A model generated the notes under the pieces. The model had not been told where the DNA came from. It searched no databases and was given only the letters and a program-made list of their open reading frames with translations. From positions 2,542,001-2,606,000 of the forward strand of contig OY969905.1 of assembly GCA_963704455.1 (NCBI GenBank): a DNA stretch of 64,000 nucleotides, written 5' to 3'. Source of the stretch: DASTCZ01 sp963704455 (GTDB lineage Bacteria; Acidobacteriota; Terriglobia; Acidiferrales; UBA7541). The position numbers were made by a program, and so were the translations under genes. Shown here piece by piece: positions 28,726-37,961 of this stretch (the stretch's first letter is position 1; every line of letters starts with the position of its first letter).

Positions 28726-29543
28726 TCGCCTCGCGGCGCTGCCGTCGCATAGAGCCATTGCACGGGGTAGCCGGTATTATCGAGCCATTCAATCTTATAG
28801 TTGCGCGCGCGGACGATTTCAGATATCTCGGCGGCCAACTCTGGTGTGTGAATCTCACACAGAATGGCGGGCCGAATTTCGCGCATGAGCCATTCGGCTC
28901 CCCGTACTACGGACGCTTCACAACCCTCCACATCAATCTTCACGAGATCCGGAACTGGATTTTGGCGGGCGAAATCATCAAGAGTGGTGCACTTCACTTC
29001 GAAACACTTGCTGGCGTCAGTGCCAAACACTTCCTGTGCGTGCCCATGACCGTGGCCGCGCACGGTATCCTCTGGTGAAGGCTCCATCAACATCGTGCCG
29101 GTGTAGGAATTTGCCGCCAAGGGCATCAGATGAAGTTTTTGATCGAGTTTATTCGTACGGGCATTCCGTGCGATCCACTCCAGGCTCTTAGGATCCGGCT
29201 CAATCGTGAAGACCTGCGCCCCCATGCGCGCAGCAACAAGCGAATAGAAACCGACTCCGCCGCCGACGTCATAGAAAGTTTTCCCCGGCTTAAAGTACTT
29301 CCCCACCACCTCCTGGCTGCTCCGTTCGTAGGTGCCCAGCCAAATGGTGGGCTCCCATCGCGGACATAGATCGAAAACCATCCCTTCTCCCAAGCCACTC
29401 TTCACCGTCATCCGCTTCACTCTTGCTGATGGAACCAAAAAATAGCTGGCCTTTCTCATGATGGGAGCAAGAACAGACCGAGAATAAAGCCTTTGGACAA
29501 ACTGCGAATTATGCATTTTCCACCAGAGCTCTTCTCTCACCAT
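28722..29543 (-). CDS. FkbM-family methyltransferase
   Basis: A 273-residue protein. SAM-site motif KTFYDVGGGVGFYSLVAARM is followed by AQVFTIEPDPKSLEW and LVKIDVEGCEASVVRG. In place of the usual DxGxxxG it has DVGGGVG, which still fits. It is the first of the chain of overlapping genes running down to 16748 and begins 124 bases after the membrane-protein gene ending at 29668, so a local promoter is possible. Likely function: O-methylation of a sugar. Confidence 0.89.
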   Translation of the reverse strand: MVREELWWKMHNSQFVQRLYSRSVLAPIMRKASYFLVPSARVKRMTVKSGLGEGMVFDLCPRWEPTIWLGTYERSSQEVVGKYFKPGKTFYDVGGGVGFYSLVAARMGAQVFTIEPDPKSLEWIARNARTNKLDQKLHLMPLAANSYTGTMLMEPSPEDTVRGHGHGHAQEVFGTDASKCFEVKCTTLDDFARQNPVPDLVKIDVEGCEASVVRGAEWLMREIRPAILCEIHTPELAAEISEIVRARNYKIEWLDNTGYPVQWLYATAAPRGE

Positions 29544-29667
29544 TTTCCTAATCTCCCCTTCGCGTGTCCCGGCCGGTGTGACGCATTACTTCTGAACTAA
29601 AGAGAGTTAATTCAAAAGGAGATTCGTGTACTTTACCCATCCCAAATCCACATTCCAGTAAATTACC

Positions 29668-31248
29668 TCACGGCTTAGGGTGAACAGGGGCCATCTTTTG
29701 CAATTGCTGAATGTCCTTCTGTTCGATCTCGTTGAGAAGCCGTTTCCGCGAAAAAAAATAGCTCTCGGCCGTTTTCCAGATTCGAACAGGAACCACGCAA
29801 AACTGATTGTAGGTCATTGTCCGCCAGGAAATCGTCCCCCGGACGGGAATTAAATGGTCGCCCCACTGAAAGATAAACCCGATATTCCAGACAGCGAAAA
29901 GAATCACGGCAACTGTGGCAATGAGACCGGCTTTGCGTTCGCTTTTCATCCAACGGCTGAGGTGATCGAAAAACATCGCCAATCCGATGATGAATACTGA
30001 TCCAAGCGAAATGAAGAAACGGTTTCCAAACGAGGAAAGTCCGTCCCAACTTGCGTAACAGGAGATAACGTAAAAAAAGATCAAACTGATTAGGCCGAGG
30101 TACGCGGCGAACTTGCGGTCGTACGAGCACGAAAAGAACAGTCCGGCAATCGCGAACACAAGAATCGGCGTCCAGGACAGCAAGCCGTGATCGGATGAAA
30201 ACAGCACGCTTACAAAAACAGGATGAGTCCAGTTCCAATCAATTGCCTGGGGATACCCGGTAGCCAGAAAGTGGCCATAAATAATCTTTCGAGTGATGAG
30301 CGTGGGCAACATGCCAACCAGGAAAACGACCACAAACAGCACATGGGATCCGGGCAAACGCGTGAAGGAAGTTCCCTGACGGCTACGGCCGCGAATGAGC
30401 GAGATATATTCGCCAAGGGCTTCGAACGCGGGGATCAGCAAAAGGACGGAGTTGAGGTAATAAATGTTTACCATCAGCGCGCCAATCAAACCCAGAATGA
30501 TCCATTGGAGGCCGGTCCTTTGTCCCTGCGTGCGATGCCAATACCAAAGGAAGAGAGCCACCGCAAACATTGAGTGCGCGTGCGACCATGCGGGATTCAA
30601 ATACATGTAGACAATCAACGAGCTTGCGAACCAATATCCCACGGTTGCGAGAAACGCCCACTTTTCGGCGACGTACGTGCGCGCGAGACAAAAACTGAGC
30701 CACAGGCCAAGGAAACCATATCCGGCAGTCGCCAGGGCGATTGTCAAAAGATAGGGGCGCGAAAAGCCATCGGCATTTATGTGCATGCCGAGGCGGTTCA
30801 GCGTGGTAATCGCGAGATGGGTAGCGGCAAAGAACGGAGCCCACAGAATCGCGGGGCCAATTGAAAAATGATTATCGAGGTGATGCGTTTCTGTGTACTG
30901 GCTGGCTCGGATTTCGCCGTTCGGCGCCATTCGACCCATCACAAAGGATTCATTGCCGGCTTTCCATTCGTTTTCAAATTGAAGATTATGATCGATCAAA
31001 ATGGAGTGAACATAAGCATAGTAGCCCACGCCATCGCCATGGACGAAAGGATTTACGAGAGGCAGAGAAAGAACCCACAGGATTACGAGCGCGCCGCCGT
31101 ACGAAATGCGTCCGAAGATTTTCTCCTTCGTGCGCGTCTCCGCGGCGCGGCGCGAGGATGCGGCGCTTGCCATTTCGAGCGGGGCGGCCGTTCCCTCCGC
31201 GGCCGTTGCGCGTTGTTCGCCGCCCTGCAATCGCCCTGCGCTATCCAT
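29668..31248 (-). CDS. GT-C-like polytopic membrane protein
   Basis: A 526-residue protein with about 11 hydrophobic segments after an Ala/Arg-rich N-terminal stretch of about 45 residues that may be disordered (an alternative ATG lies 25 codons in). The first loop carries FVHGDGVGYYAYVHSILIDH, whose acidic residues sit where GT-C enzymes bind a polyprenyl-phosphate sugar. It follows the GT2 gene by 27 bases, and this pairing (polyprenyl-sugar synthase plus GT-C protein) is common. I cannot assign donor or acceptor. Confidence 0.72.
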   Translation of the reverse strand: MDSAGRLQGGEQRATAAEGTAAPLEMASAASSRRAAETRTKEKIFGRISYGGALVILWVLSLPLVNPFVHGDGVGYYAYVHSILIDHNLQFENEWKAGNESFVMGRMAPNGEIRASQYTETHHLDNHFSIGPAILWAPFFAATHLAITTLNRLGMHINADGFSRPYLLTIALATAGYGFLGLWLSFCLARTYVAEKWAFLATVGYWFASSLIVYMYLNPAWSHAHSMFAVALFLWYWHRTQGQRTGLQWIILGLIGALMVNIYYLNSVLLLIPAFEALGEYISLIRGRSRQGTSFTRLPGSHVLFVVVFLVGMLPTLITRKIIYGHFLATGYPQAIDWNWTHPVFVSVLFSSDHGLLSWTPILVFAIAGLFFSCSYDRKFAAYLGLISLIFFYVISCYASWDGLSSFGNRFFISLGSVFIIGLAMFFDHLSRWMKSERKAGLIATVAVILFAVWNIGFIFQWGDHLIPVRGTISWRTMTYNQFCVVPVRIWKTAESYFFSRKRLLNEIEQKDIQQLQKMAPVHPKP

Positions 31249-31275
31249 TCCTGCTCGCGTTCCTTTCTGAATTCA

Positions 31276-32037
31276 TCATCGGAACATGCTGTATCGAATG
31301 GTGCTCCACAGGCCGGGTAAGGCGTCCTTCCAACTGATTTTTTTTCCTTCCGCGTAGGTCCTGCCATAATAAGAGATCGGCACTTCATAGACGCGCCAAT
31401 GTCCGCGCGCGACCTTTGCAGTGATCTCCGGCTCAAATCCAAAACGATCTTCCTTCAGATCGAGTTTTTCAACCACTTCACGACGGAAAACCTTGTAACA
31501 CGTCCACACGTCGGTCAAGTTGAGATCGGTAAGCATGTTGGAAAATGTGGTCAAGATGCCGTTCACAACCGAATGCCAGTAATAAAGTACGCGGTGAGGA
31601 CCGCTAAGAAAGCGGGAACCGTAAACGACGTCGGCCAAACCGCGCGAAATGGGGTCCAACAGGCGATGGTAATCCTGAGGGTCGTATTCGAGGTCGGCGT
31701 CCTGGATCAAAATCGTCTCGCCCTTGGCCTCTTTCATGCCGCGCCGGAGCGCCGCTCCCTTTCCGTGATTTTTTTCCTGGAAGTAAACGCTGATGTTGTC
31801 CGTTCTTAGTTGCCTTCCAGATTCGGGGAATACATAGGAGGTATTGTTTTGCTGGACGGACTGCGCAATCTGCTCGAGGAGGGCGCGCGTGCCATCCGTT
31901 GACGCGTCATCCACTACCACAATTTCCTTATCGACTTCGACCGCCTGAACGCGAAAGAGGATTTCCTCGATTGTCGCCCGTTCGTTATAAACGGGTATGA
32001 CCACGGAAACCCAGGGCCGTTGCGAATTGGAGCTCAT
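31276..32037 (-). CDS. Family 2 glycosyltransferase, polyprenyl-phosphate sugar synthase type
   Basis: A 253-residue GT-A enzyme like dolichyl-phosphate mannose synthase: VSVVIPVYNERATIEEILFR, the donor-binding VVVDDASTDGTRALL, and the metal-binding ILIQDADLEYDPQDYHRL. It has no C-terminal membrane segments, so it belongs to the soluble/peripheral subtype. It would load a sugar on polyprenyl phosphate for a GT-C enzyme such as the product of the next gene. Confidence 0.9.
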   Translation of the reverse strand: MSSNSQRPWVSVVIPVYNERATIEEILFRVQAVEVDKEIVVVDDASTDGTRALLEQIAQSVQQNNTSYVFPESGRQLRTDNISVYFQEKNHGKGAALRRGMKEAKGETILIQDADLEYDPQDYHRLLDPISRGLADVVYGSRFLSGPHRVLYYWHSVVNGILTTFSNMLTDLNLTDVWTCYKVFRREVVEKLDLKEDRFGFEPEITAKVARGHWRVYEVPISYYGRTYAEGKKISWKDALPGLWSTIRYSMFR

Positions 32038-32184
32038 TTTCCCTCATCCGCTCTCCCGGCCGCGGTGACGCTATCCACCTGATTCCCTCCGCGGGGGCGC
32101 TCGATGGCGGCGCACCCATGCTAATCAAGAGCATACGGTCAAAACGTTTTTCTCCTCGGGAGAATAAGCGCGATAAGCGCTTAC

Positions 32185-33189
32185 CTAAATCGCGCCGCCT
32201 GACTCCTGAGCCGTCCCCACAAGCACCTGTTTTTGCTCGAAATATTTCGCCACGCGGTCCACGATTTCCTCGAGCGAAGTCGCCGGCCGGAAGCCAGTCA
32301 GGCGCTCCAACTTATCGAGGCACGGTACCCGGCGCATCATATCCTCAAATCCTGGTTCGTATGCCTGGTCGTATGGAATGTAGGTGACCGGAGAGGCACT
32401 CCCGGTCCTTTCCTTAACGACTTGCGCCAGGCCTTCGACCGTGATTTCTCGATCCGTCCCGATGTTAATGACTTCTCCGACCGCGCGATCATTCCCCATT
32501 AACCTGAGCATTGCTTCCACGCAGTCCTTCACATCGCAGAAGCACCTCGACTGTTTACCCGAGCCGAAAATCGTGATTGGCGAGCCCTTAAGGGCCTGGG
32601 AAACAAAATTCGGCAGGACCATTCCATAGCGTCCCGTCTGCCGCGGCCCGACGGTATTGAAGAAGCGCGCCACAATCACCGGCTGTTTCTTCTCTTTCCA
32701 GTAGGAAAGCGCGAGGAATTCGTCAAGAATTTTGGACGCCGCATAACTCCAGCGTCCTTTACTCGTCGGCCCAAGGACCAGATCGGCTTCTTCATGAAAG
32801 GGCACCTGCGTGCTCTTGCCATACACTTCCGAGGTGGAAGCGATGAAAACTCGTTTGCGTTTCTTGTAGGCGGCTTCCAACACGTGCTGCGTGCCGTTGA
32901 CGTTCGTCTCAATCGTACGGACAGGGCTTTCGACAATCAGGCGCACTCCGACAGCGGCGGCAAGATGGAACACGGCATCGGATTCATCCACCAACTCCGC
33001 AAGCAACTGGCGGTTGTCAATGGAGTCCAGGAAATAATGCATCCGTTCAGATGATTTCAGGTGACGGATATTTTCCATGCTGCCGGTGGATAGATTGTCG
33101 AACAGAAAGACCTCATCGCCGCGGGCCAGCAGCCGCTCGGCAAGGTGAGATCCGATAAAACCCGCGCCGCCGGTTATCAGAAAGCGCAA
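32185..33189 (-). CDS. NAD-dependent sugar epimerase/dehydratase (extended SDR)
   Basis: A 334-residue cytosolic enzyme acting on a nucleotide sugar. The NAD site is MRFLITGGAGFIGSHLAERL, the active site has ASTSEVYGKS and YAASKILDEF (YxxxK), and a later RFFNTVGPRQTGRYGMVLP matches UDP-glucuronate decarboxylase/UDP-glucose 4-epimerase relatives. It probably supplies one activated sugar for the polymer. Precise chemistry cannot be read from these motifs. It lies 49 bases after the BY-kinase gene. Confidence 0.88.
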   Translation of the reverse strand: MRFLITGGAGFIGSHLAERLLARGDEVFLFDNLSTGSMENIRHLKSSERMHYFLDSIDNRQLLAELVDESDAVFHLAAAVGVRLIVESPVRTIETNVNGTQHVLEAAYKKRKRVFIASTSEVYGKSTQVPFHEEADLVLGPTSKGRWSYAASKILDEFLALSYWKEKKQPVIVARFFNTVGPRQTGRYGMVLPNFVSQALKGSPITIFGSGKQSRCFCDVKDCVEAMLRLMGNDRAVGEVINIGTDREITVEGLAQVVKERTGSASPVTYIPYDQAYEPGFEDMMRRVPCLDKLERLTGFRPATSLEEIVDRVAKYFEQKQVLVGTAQESGGAI

Positions 33190-33238
33190 AATACCTCCCT
33201 AAGTGTCCAACGAAACAGATCCAATTTCGGTACAGGCC

Positions 33239-35521
33239 TCAAGCACTTGCCGCGGGGCCCGAAGCAGATCTCTTCGAGTCGTGGCTGTAGCCCCCATACG
33301 AATAGGGGTAATACCGATACGAGTAGTAATAGTCCGGGGCGCTGGAATCCACGGCATTCAGGAGCACGCCCAGCAGCCGGGACTTCACTCCCGCGAGCAA
33401 GTCCCTCATGCGCGTGAACGCCTCCTTGGGCGTCTCCCCGCTGCGTACAACCAGCAAAACGCCGTCCACGAGTACAGACAGGATGACCGCATCCGTGGCC
33501 GCCATAATCGGCGGCGAATCAATCACGATAAATTTGTATCCCTTCTTGAGTTCCACAATCGCCTGGCGCATTCGGTCCGAAGAGAGCAGGTCCGCGGGGT
33601 TTGGCGGAATCGGTCCCGTCGGGACTGCGGCGAGATTTGAAATCACCGGATGTTGCACGGTGACCAAGTCGAGAGATGACACGCCAGCAAGATACGAGCT
33701 CAGTCCGGCGTATTTGCCGTCTGGCAGGCTCAGCGCGCGCGTCACACCGGGCTTACGGAGGTCGGCGTCAATCAGCAGCGTTTTGTCGCCAAGTTGCGCA
33801 AGGGTCACGGCGATATTCACGGCCGCGGTTGTTTTTCCTTCGCGAGGCAATGCGCTGGTCACCAGGATCACCTGTGGCGGGTGTCCTGCCTGTGAAAGAA
33901 GCAGAGAGGTCCGCAAGGAACGGAACGCCTCGGAGACTTGCGACTGCGGCATGGAATAAGAAACTAACTCGACGCGCATGTCTTTGCCATTGGAGGAAGC
34001 GCCCTTAAGGAGCTTCTGCATCCGGCTGCGTTTGCTGTCAAGACTTCCAAAAGCGGGAACCACCGCGAGCGATGGCAGCCTGGCAAGTAGCTCAACGTCA
34101 TCCGGCGTCTTCACGGTGTTGTCCATGTATTCGCGCAAGAAAGCCAGTCCGATCCCTCCGACCAACCCCACGAGAAAGGCCATCATGATGTTGCGCGTCT
34201 TATTCGGCCGGGAAGGTGTGGACGGGACCATCGCCGGATCTATGATTTGGATGTTGTTCGACTGCAAACCAGCCGAAATCCCGGCTTCCTTTAGCTTTTG
34301 TGTCAAGCCGACATAGAGCTGCTTGTTGGCCTCGGCGTTTTGCTTGATGATGTTGTACTGCACCATCTTTTCGGCCATCTGGTTGGCAACCGCTTTTTGG
34401 CGCTCAAGATTGTCAGAGAGAAGTTTCTCGCGGCGGACGGATGCGTCGTACTCTTCTTCAATCCGGCCCACAATATTCTTCTTCTCATTTTCTACGAGTT
34501 GGTCGAGGCTCTTTATCTGGTCTAGCAACGACTTTGTTTGGGGCCAATTCGGGCCGGTCCGGGCGAGCTCTGACGTGTACGTCTGTCGAAGCTCGGCCTG
34601 CTTGCCCGTCAAACTTTGGATCAAACTGCTGTCACGAACCGCGGGAATTGAGTTTACATCCCCGCCTTTTGCAACGTTGAATTCCGCTTCCTTCTTGATG
34701 CGGTCCGCTTCAGCCGTGGAGAGCTCTGTGTTGATCTCCGAAAGATTCTGCGAAGTCATGTTTTCCTTCTCGTCCACGGTCCAAATCTGGTTCTCGCGCT
34801 CGTATCGGAGGCGTTCTTCTTCGGACTTCTCGACCCTTACCTTCATGTCGTCGAGCTGGCCCTCCAGCCAATCGGAGGCCTGCTTTGTGGCGTCATAGTG
34901 GCTCTGGAAATTTTCTTCCCTGAAGTTCTTCAAGTGCGCATTTAATACCCGCGCGGCGAGTTGCGGATCCGTGGATTCAAATGTTACATCCAGCAACCGG
35001 CTATTGGGGACCCGCTTGACGCCCAGTGATCCCACGAATTCCCCAAGAATGGCGGGCCGCGTTATCGGCGGCTGGTCGGGAGAAAGGGCAGGGAGTTCCA
35101 ATCCAGGTGCGCCGCCAAATGCAGGGTTTGATGCCAGGCCCGTCTTCTTAATCGTCAGCATCGCCAGCGTGTCGCTCTGCAGAACCTTGGACTCGGTCTC
35201 GATGTAATTCTCGAGATCCATGTACATGCCTTCGGCATCCATGCTTTGAAAAGGAAGAACGTTTGGCGTTTCGCGGTCCACTTCGATTCGCGCGGTGGCC
35301 TGATAAACCGGCTTCATCTTCAAGGTGGCAATGGAGACCAGCGTCACAACCGTTACCGCGAAAGTCAGGACCAGCCATTGGTGCTTGCGCAAAACATGCA
35401 GGTAATCAAGCAGGTGCGGTTCGCGCGGTGACTGCTCCCAGGAAAGCAGCGAAGGTGCCGGAACAAGTTCGATGGCGCCGTTCGTCTTGCGGTCTCTTGG
35501 AATAATATTTGTCTCGTCCAT
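33239..35521 (-). CDS. Polysaccharide chain-length / BY-kinase with Tyr-rich tail
   Basis: A 760-residue Wzc/GumC-type protein. Two membrane segments flank a long coiled-coil periplasmic region (first near residue 50 after RKHQWLVLTFAV, second near 445 at MMAFLVGLVGGIGLAFL). The cytoplasmic kinase has Walker A SALPREGKTTAAVN near 557, LLIDADLRKPG and FIVIDSPPIM. The tail holds eight tyrosines within YYYSYRYYPYSYGGY, the autophosphorylation cluster. It works with the Wza-like protein encoded just upstream to control polymer length and export. No low-molecular-weight tyrosine phosphatase gene is adjacent. Confidence 0.95.
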   Translation of the reverse strand: MDETNIIPRDRKTNGAIELVPAPSLLSWEQSPREPHLLDYLHVLRKHQWLVLTFAVTVVTLVSIATLKMKPVYQATARIEVDRETPNVLPFQSMDAEGMYMDLENYIETESKVLQSDTLAMLTIKKTGLASNPAFGGAPGLELPALSPDQPPITRPAILGEFVGSLGVKRVPNSRLLDVTFESTDPQLAARVLNAHLKNFREENFQSHYDATKQASDWLEGQLDDMKVRVEKSEEERLRYERENQIWTVDEKENMTSQNLSEINTELSTAEADRIKKEAEFNVAKGGDVNSIPAVRDSSLIQSLTGKQAELRQTYTSELARTGPNWPQTKSLLDQIKSLDQLVENEKKNIVGRIEEEYDASVRREKLLSDNLERQKAVANQMAEKMVQYNIIKQNAEANKQLYVGLTQKLKEAGISAGLQSNNIQIIDPAMVPSTPSRPNKTRNIMMAFLVGLVGGIGLAFLREYMDNTVKTPDDVELLARLPSLAVVPAFGSLDSKRSRMQKLLKGASSNGKDMRVELVSYSMPQSQVSEAFRSLRTSLLLSQAGHPPQVILVTSALPREGKTTAAVNIAVTLAQLGDKTLLIDADLRKPGVTRALSLPDGKYAGLSSYLAGVSSLDLVTVQHPVISNLAAVPTGPIPPNPADLLSSDRMRQAIVELKKGYKFIVIDSPPIMAATDAVILSVLVDGVLLVVRSGETPKEAFTRMRDLLAGVKSRLLGVLLNAVDSSAPDYYYSYRYYPYSYGGYSHDSKRSASGPAASA

Positions 35522-35571
35522 CTTTTCCTTCCAAATCTGCCTCGACCCCGCCGCTGGAATGCAGGGGGGCT

Positions 35572-36627
35572 CTAAGGGACTATCCTTGCGATGGCAACCC
35601 CGGTCGTTATGCTCACCGCAACCTGTCCTATCGTGTGGAGTGCTCTTTTCCCGGAGCTGTCGGGTACAAACAGGATATCGTTGGCCATAAGTTTGGCGTC
35701 ATCCGACTTTCTTGCCAGGATCAGCTTCAAATTTACCGGTATCTCTTTGTTCTTCCCGGTGGAGGGATCTTTGCGAATAATCACAGCGTCACTGGTTCTC
35801 GCTGTGGATGTCGTGCCTGCCGCGAGGGCAAGGGCCATCAGTGTTGTCATTTCATCGGAACTATTTGACAACACAAACCCGCCCGGATGGTTGACTGCGC
35901 CGACGATATAAAAAATGCCCGCCTTTGGCACGGATATCGTTTCGCCACCGGTCAGGATCAGGTTGTTTTTTGGATCTGAATTGTTCAGCAGACTTATTAA
36001 GTTCACAGAAAGTGTTTGGGGGATCGGCAAATCATCATTTGCATCGCCACCCGGAGTGGTGCTTGCGTCCATCGGAGAGTCCCTTGAAACAATCACGGAC
36101 TCGCCGGCATCATCGGCAATGCCGCCGCAAGCCGACAGAATTTCAACCAGACTCATGGGTTTGACCGCCTGGATAACCTGCGGCGTGCGGACAGCGCCGA
36201 TCACCATAATCGGATGGCTATTCTGCTGTTTGACCGAAACTGTGACCTGGGCATTGGTAACCAGGCCATTTGCCTGTAACAACTCATGGAGTTTCTCTTC
36301 GAGTTGCGGTCCGGTAAGCCCTTTCGCCAGCACGCGCACTGGTAGCAAAGGGAGAGCGATGTAGCCGCTCTCACTCACCTTGATCTCCCGGGTTAACTGG
36401 GGAACGTCGAACACTTCCACACTGAGTACATCGCCGCCGCCGATCCTGTATTCCCCTCCGATGGATTCATGATTCTTGGCCAACTCATGGATCTTGCTGT
36501 TTGTCTCATCGGTGGTTTCGACTTTCTGTTGAGAAAAACACGAGAGCGGCGCGACGATTCCTGCCGCACATGCAAGCAGGCTCACTCGCACTAAGGCTTT
36601 GGATACACCACGAGTCGCAAAAAGCAT
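35572..36627 (-). CDS. Polysaccharide export outer-membrane protein (Wza/GfcE type, SLBB)
   Basis: A 351-residue exported protein with an N-terminal signal (VRVSLLACAAGIVAPLSC; the cysteine suggests a possible but non-canonical lipobox). The poly-export domain begins YRIGGGDVLSVEVFDVPQLT, followed by SLBB-type segments (QVTVSVKQQNSHPIMVIGAV and FYIVGAVNHPGGFVL). It forms the periplasm-spanning/outer-membrane channel partner of the kinase encoded 50 bases downstream. Confidence 0.92.
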   Translation of the reverse strand: MLFATRGVSKALVRVSLLACAAGIVAPLSCFSQQKVETTDETNSKIHELAKNHESIGGEYRIGGGDVLSVEVFDVPQLTREIKVSESGYIALPLLPVRVLAKGLTGPQLEEKLHELLQANGLVTNAQVTVSVKQQNSHPIMVIGAVRTPQVIQAVKPMSLVEILSACGGIADDAGESVIVSRDSPMDASTTPGGDANDDLPIPQTLSVNLISLLNNSDPKNNLILTGGETISVPKAGIFYIVGAVNHPGGFVLSNSSDEMTTLMALALAAGTTSTARTSDAVIIRKDPSTGKNKEIPVNLKLILARKSDDAKLMANDILFVPDSSGKRALHTIGQVAVSITTGVAIARIVP

Positions 36628-36716
36628 TGGACAAATTCCCCCACGAGCACAGAATTATACCGGACAGGTTGATTCTTCAACCGAGATTAATTCCGGATTT
36701 GTTGAAATGCGCCTAA

Positions 36717-37961
36717 TTAGTTAGCAGTACGCATAGCAGTACCAGCGGTACCAATTGACGGGCTTGAAGTCGCAAAATAAGCCAGCAGAAAAAAAAGAAG
36801 GGCGTTGGAAGGGATATGCAGGTTGAAATCCACCAGCCCATGGATCAAGAGACTCGCGCATGCCACCAGAGCGCCGATTTGCAGGGCTTGCACAAGCGGT
36901 TCGTTGCGGGAGGAGAGATTCTTCAGCCCGAACCGGATGAGTATGCCGATAAATGCCAGCCAGCACGCGCCGCCAATCATTCCAGTTTCCGCAAGAATCT
37001 CGAGGTGATCATTGTGGACGTGGTCCACTGTCTTTCCGTCGTAGAGGGTCTCGAAGCGCGGATACACGGAAACTGTTGTCCCGAGTCCGGTGCCGGTCCA
37101 TGGGTTTGCCCGGAATATGTGCAAGGCCCCGCGCATCATTGCAACGCGGCGCGACTCCGAAAATTCCGGATTCTTCACTTCTCGAAATCGCCGGACCACT
37201 TGATCCGCGCCCATCCACGCCACAAGTCCCCCCGCCAAAATCAATACGACGGCAAATATGAACAAGTGGCGCTTTTCTCCGCGTCGAAGCACGAGCAGCA
37301 AAAGGAGAATGAGAAGCGCGCAAGCAAAAGCCGCGACTCCGGCCCGCGATGCGCAAAGGATTAACGCGCCAATGGAGAGCGCCGTGCAAAACGCAATCAA
37401 TGGGATTTGTTGGCGGCGAACCCCGCGCACGGCCAGCGTCGCCAAACCGGCCGGTATCACCAGCTCCATGAAGCCTGCAAAATGATTTCGATTTACATAA
37501 GGTCCATATGGGACCACTCCGCTAAGTTCACGAAACCAATAAAGCTTTCCGTTATATGTGAGGTCCTGAAGGATTCCGAATACAGCGACGACAAATCCGA
37601 ACCACACAAGAAACCAGGCGAAATTTCCCCAGTGGCGCGGTGTTTGAAATGCCTGGCTCGCAAGGAATATGACCAGCAAATAAGATGTCCACCGCAGAAT
37701 TTCCAGCTTCGTCAGATATGGGTACACGGAAAGCGGCGCAATATATTGCAGCAAACCAAAAAAGACGATCCCCAGCACTGGCCAAATCACGGGGCTAAAG
37801 GAAATCACGCCATTCTTGTGACTCGCCACCAGATATCCCCACCATAAAAACATTGCCGCCGCGGCGATTTCCATAATTGCTTCCGACCACGGTTCCACCG
37901 CCCCGTTCGCTGCGACGGTAAAAACCACTAGCAGGCAGATCCCTATCCGCAGGGTTTTCAT
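36717..37961 (-). CDS. O-antigen ligase/polymerase-like membrane protein (Wzy_C)
   Basis: A 414-residue protein with about 11 membrane segments. The large loop and its ends contain PYGPYVNRNHFAGFMELVIP and TGTGLGTTVSVYPRFETLYDGK followed by DHVHNDHLEILAETG, which are hallmark motifs of the O-antigen ligase family. Its start overlaps the preceding stop by 4 bases (ATGA: coupling with the next-listed TPR gene, whose stop is at 37958). It probably polymerises or ligates the repeat units in the periplasm. Confidence 0.9.
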   Translation of the reverse strand: MKTLRIGICLLVVFTVAANGAVEPWSEAIMEIAAAAMFLWWGYLVASHKNGVISFSPVIWPVLGIVFFGLLQYIAPLSVYPYLTKLEILRWTSYLLVIFLASQAFQTPRHWGNFAWFLVWFGFVVAVFGILQDLTYNGKLYWFRELSGVVPYGPYVNRNHFAGFMELVIPAGLATLAVRGVRRQQIPLIAFCTALSIGALILCASRAGVAAFACALLILLLLLVLRRGEKRHLFIFAVVLILAGGLVAWMGADQVVRRFREVKNPEFSESRRVAMMRGALHIFRANPWTGTGLGTTVSVYPRFETLYDGKTVDHVHNDHLEILAETGMIGGACWLAFIGILIRFGLKNLSSRNEPLVQALQIGALVACASLLIHGLVDFNLHIPSNALLFFLLAYFATSSPSIGTAGTAMRTAN

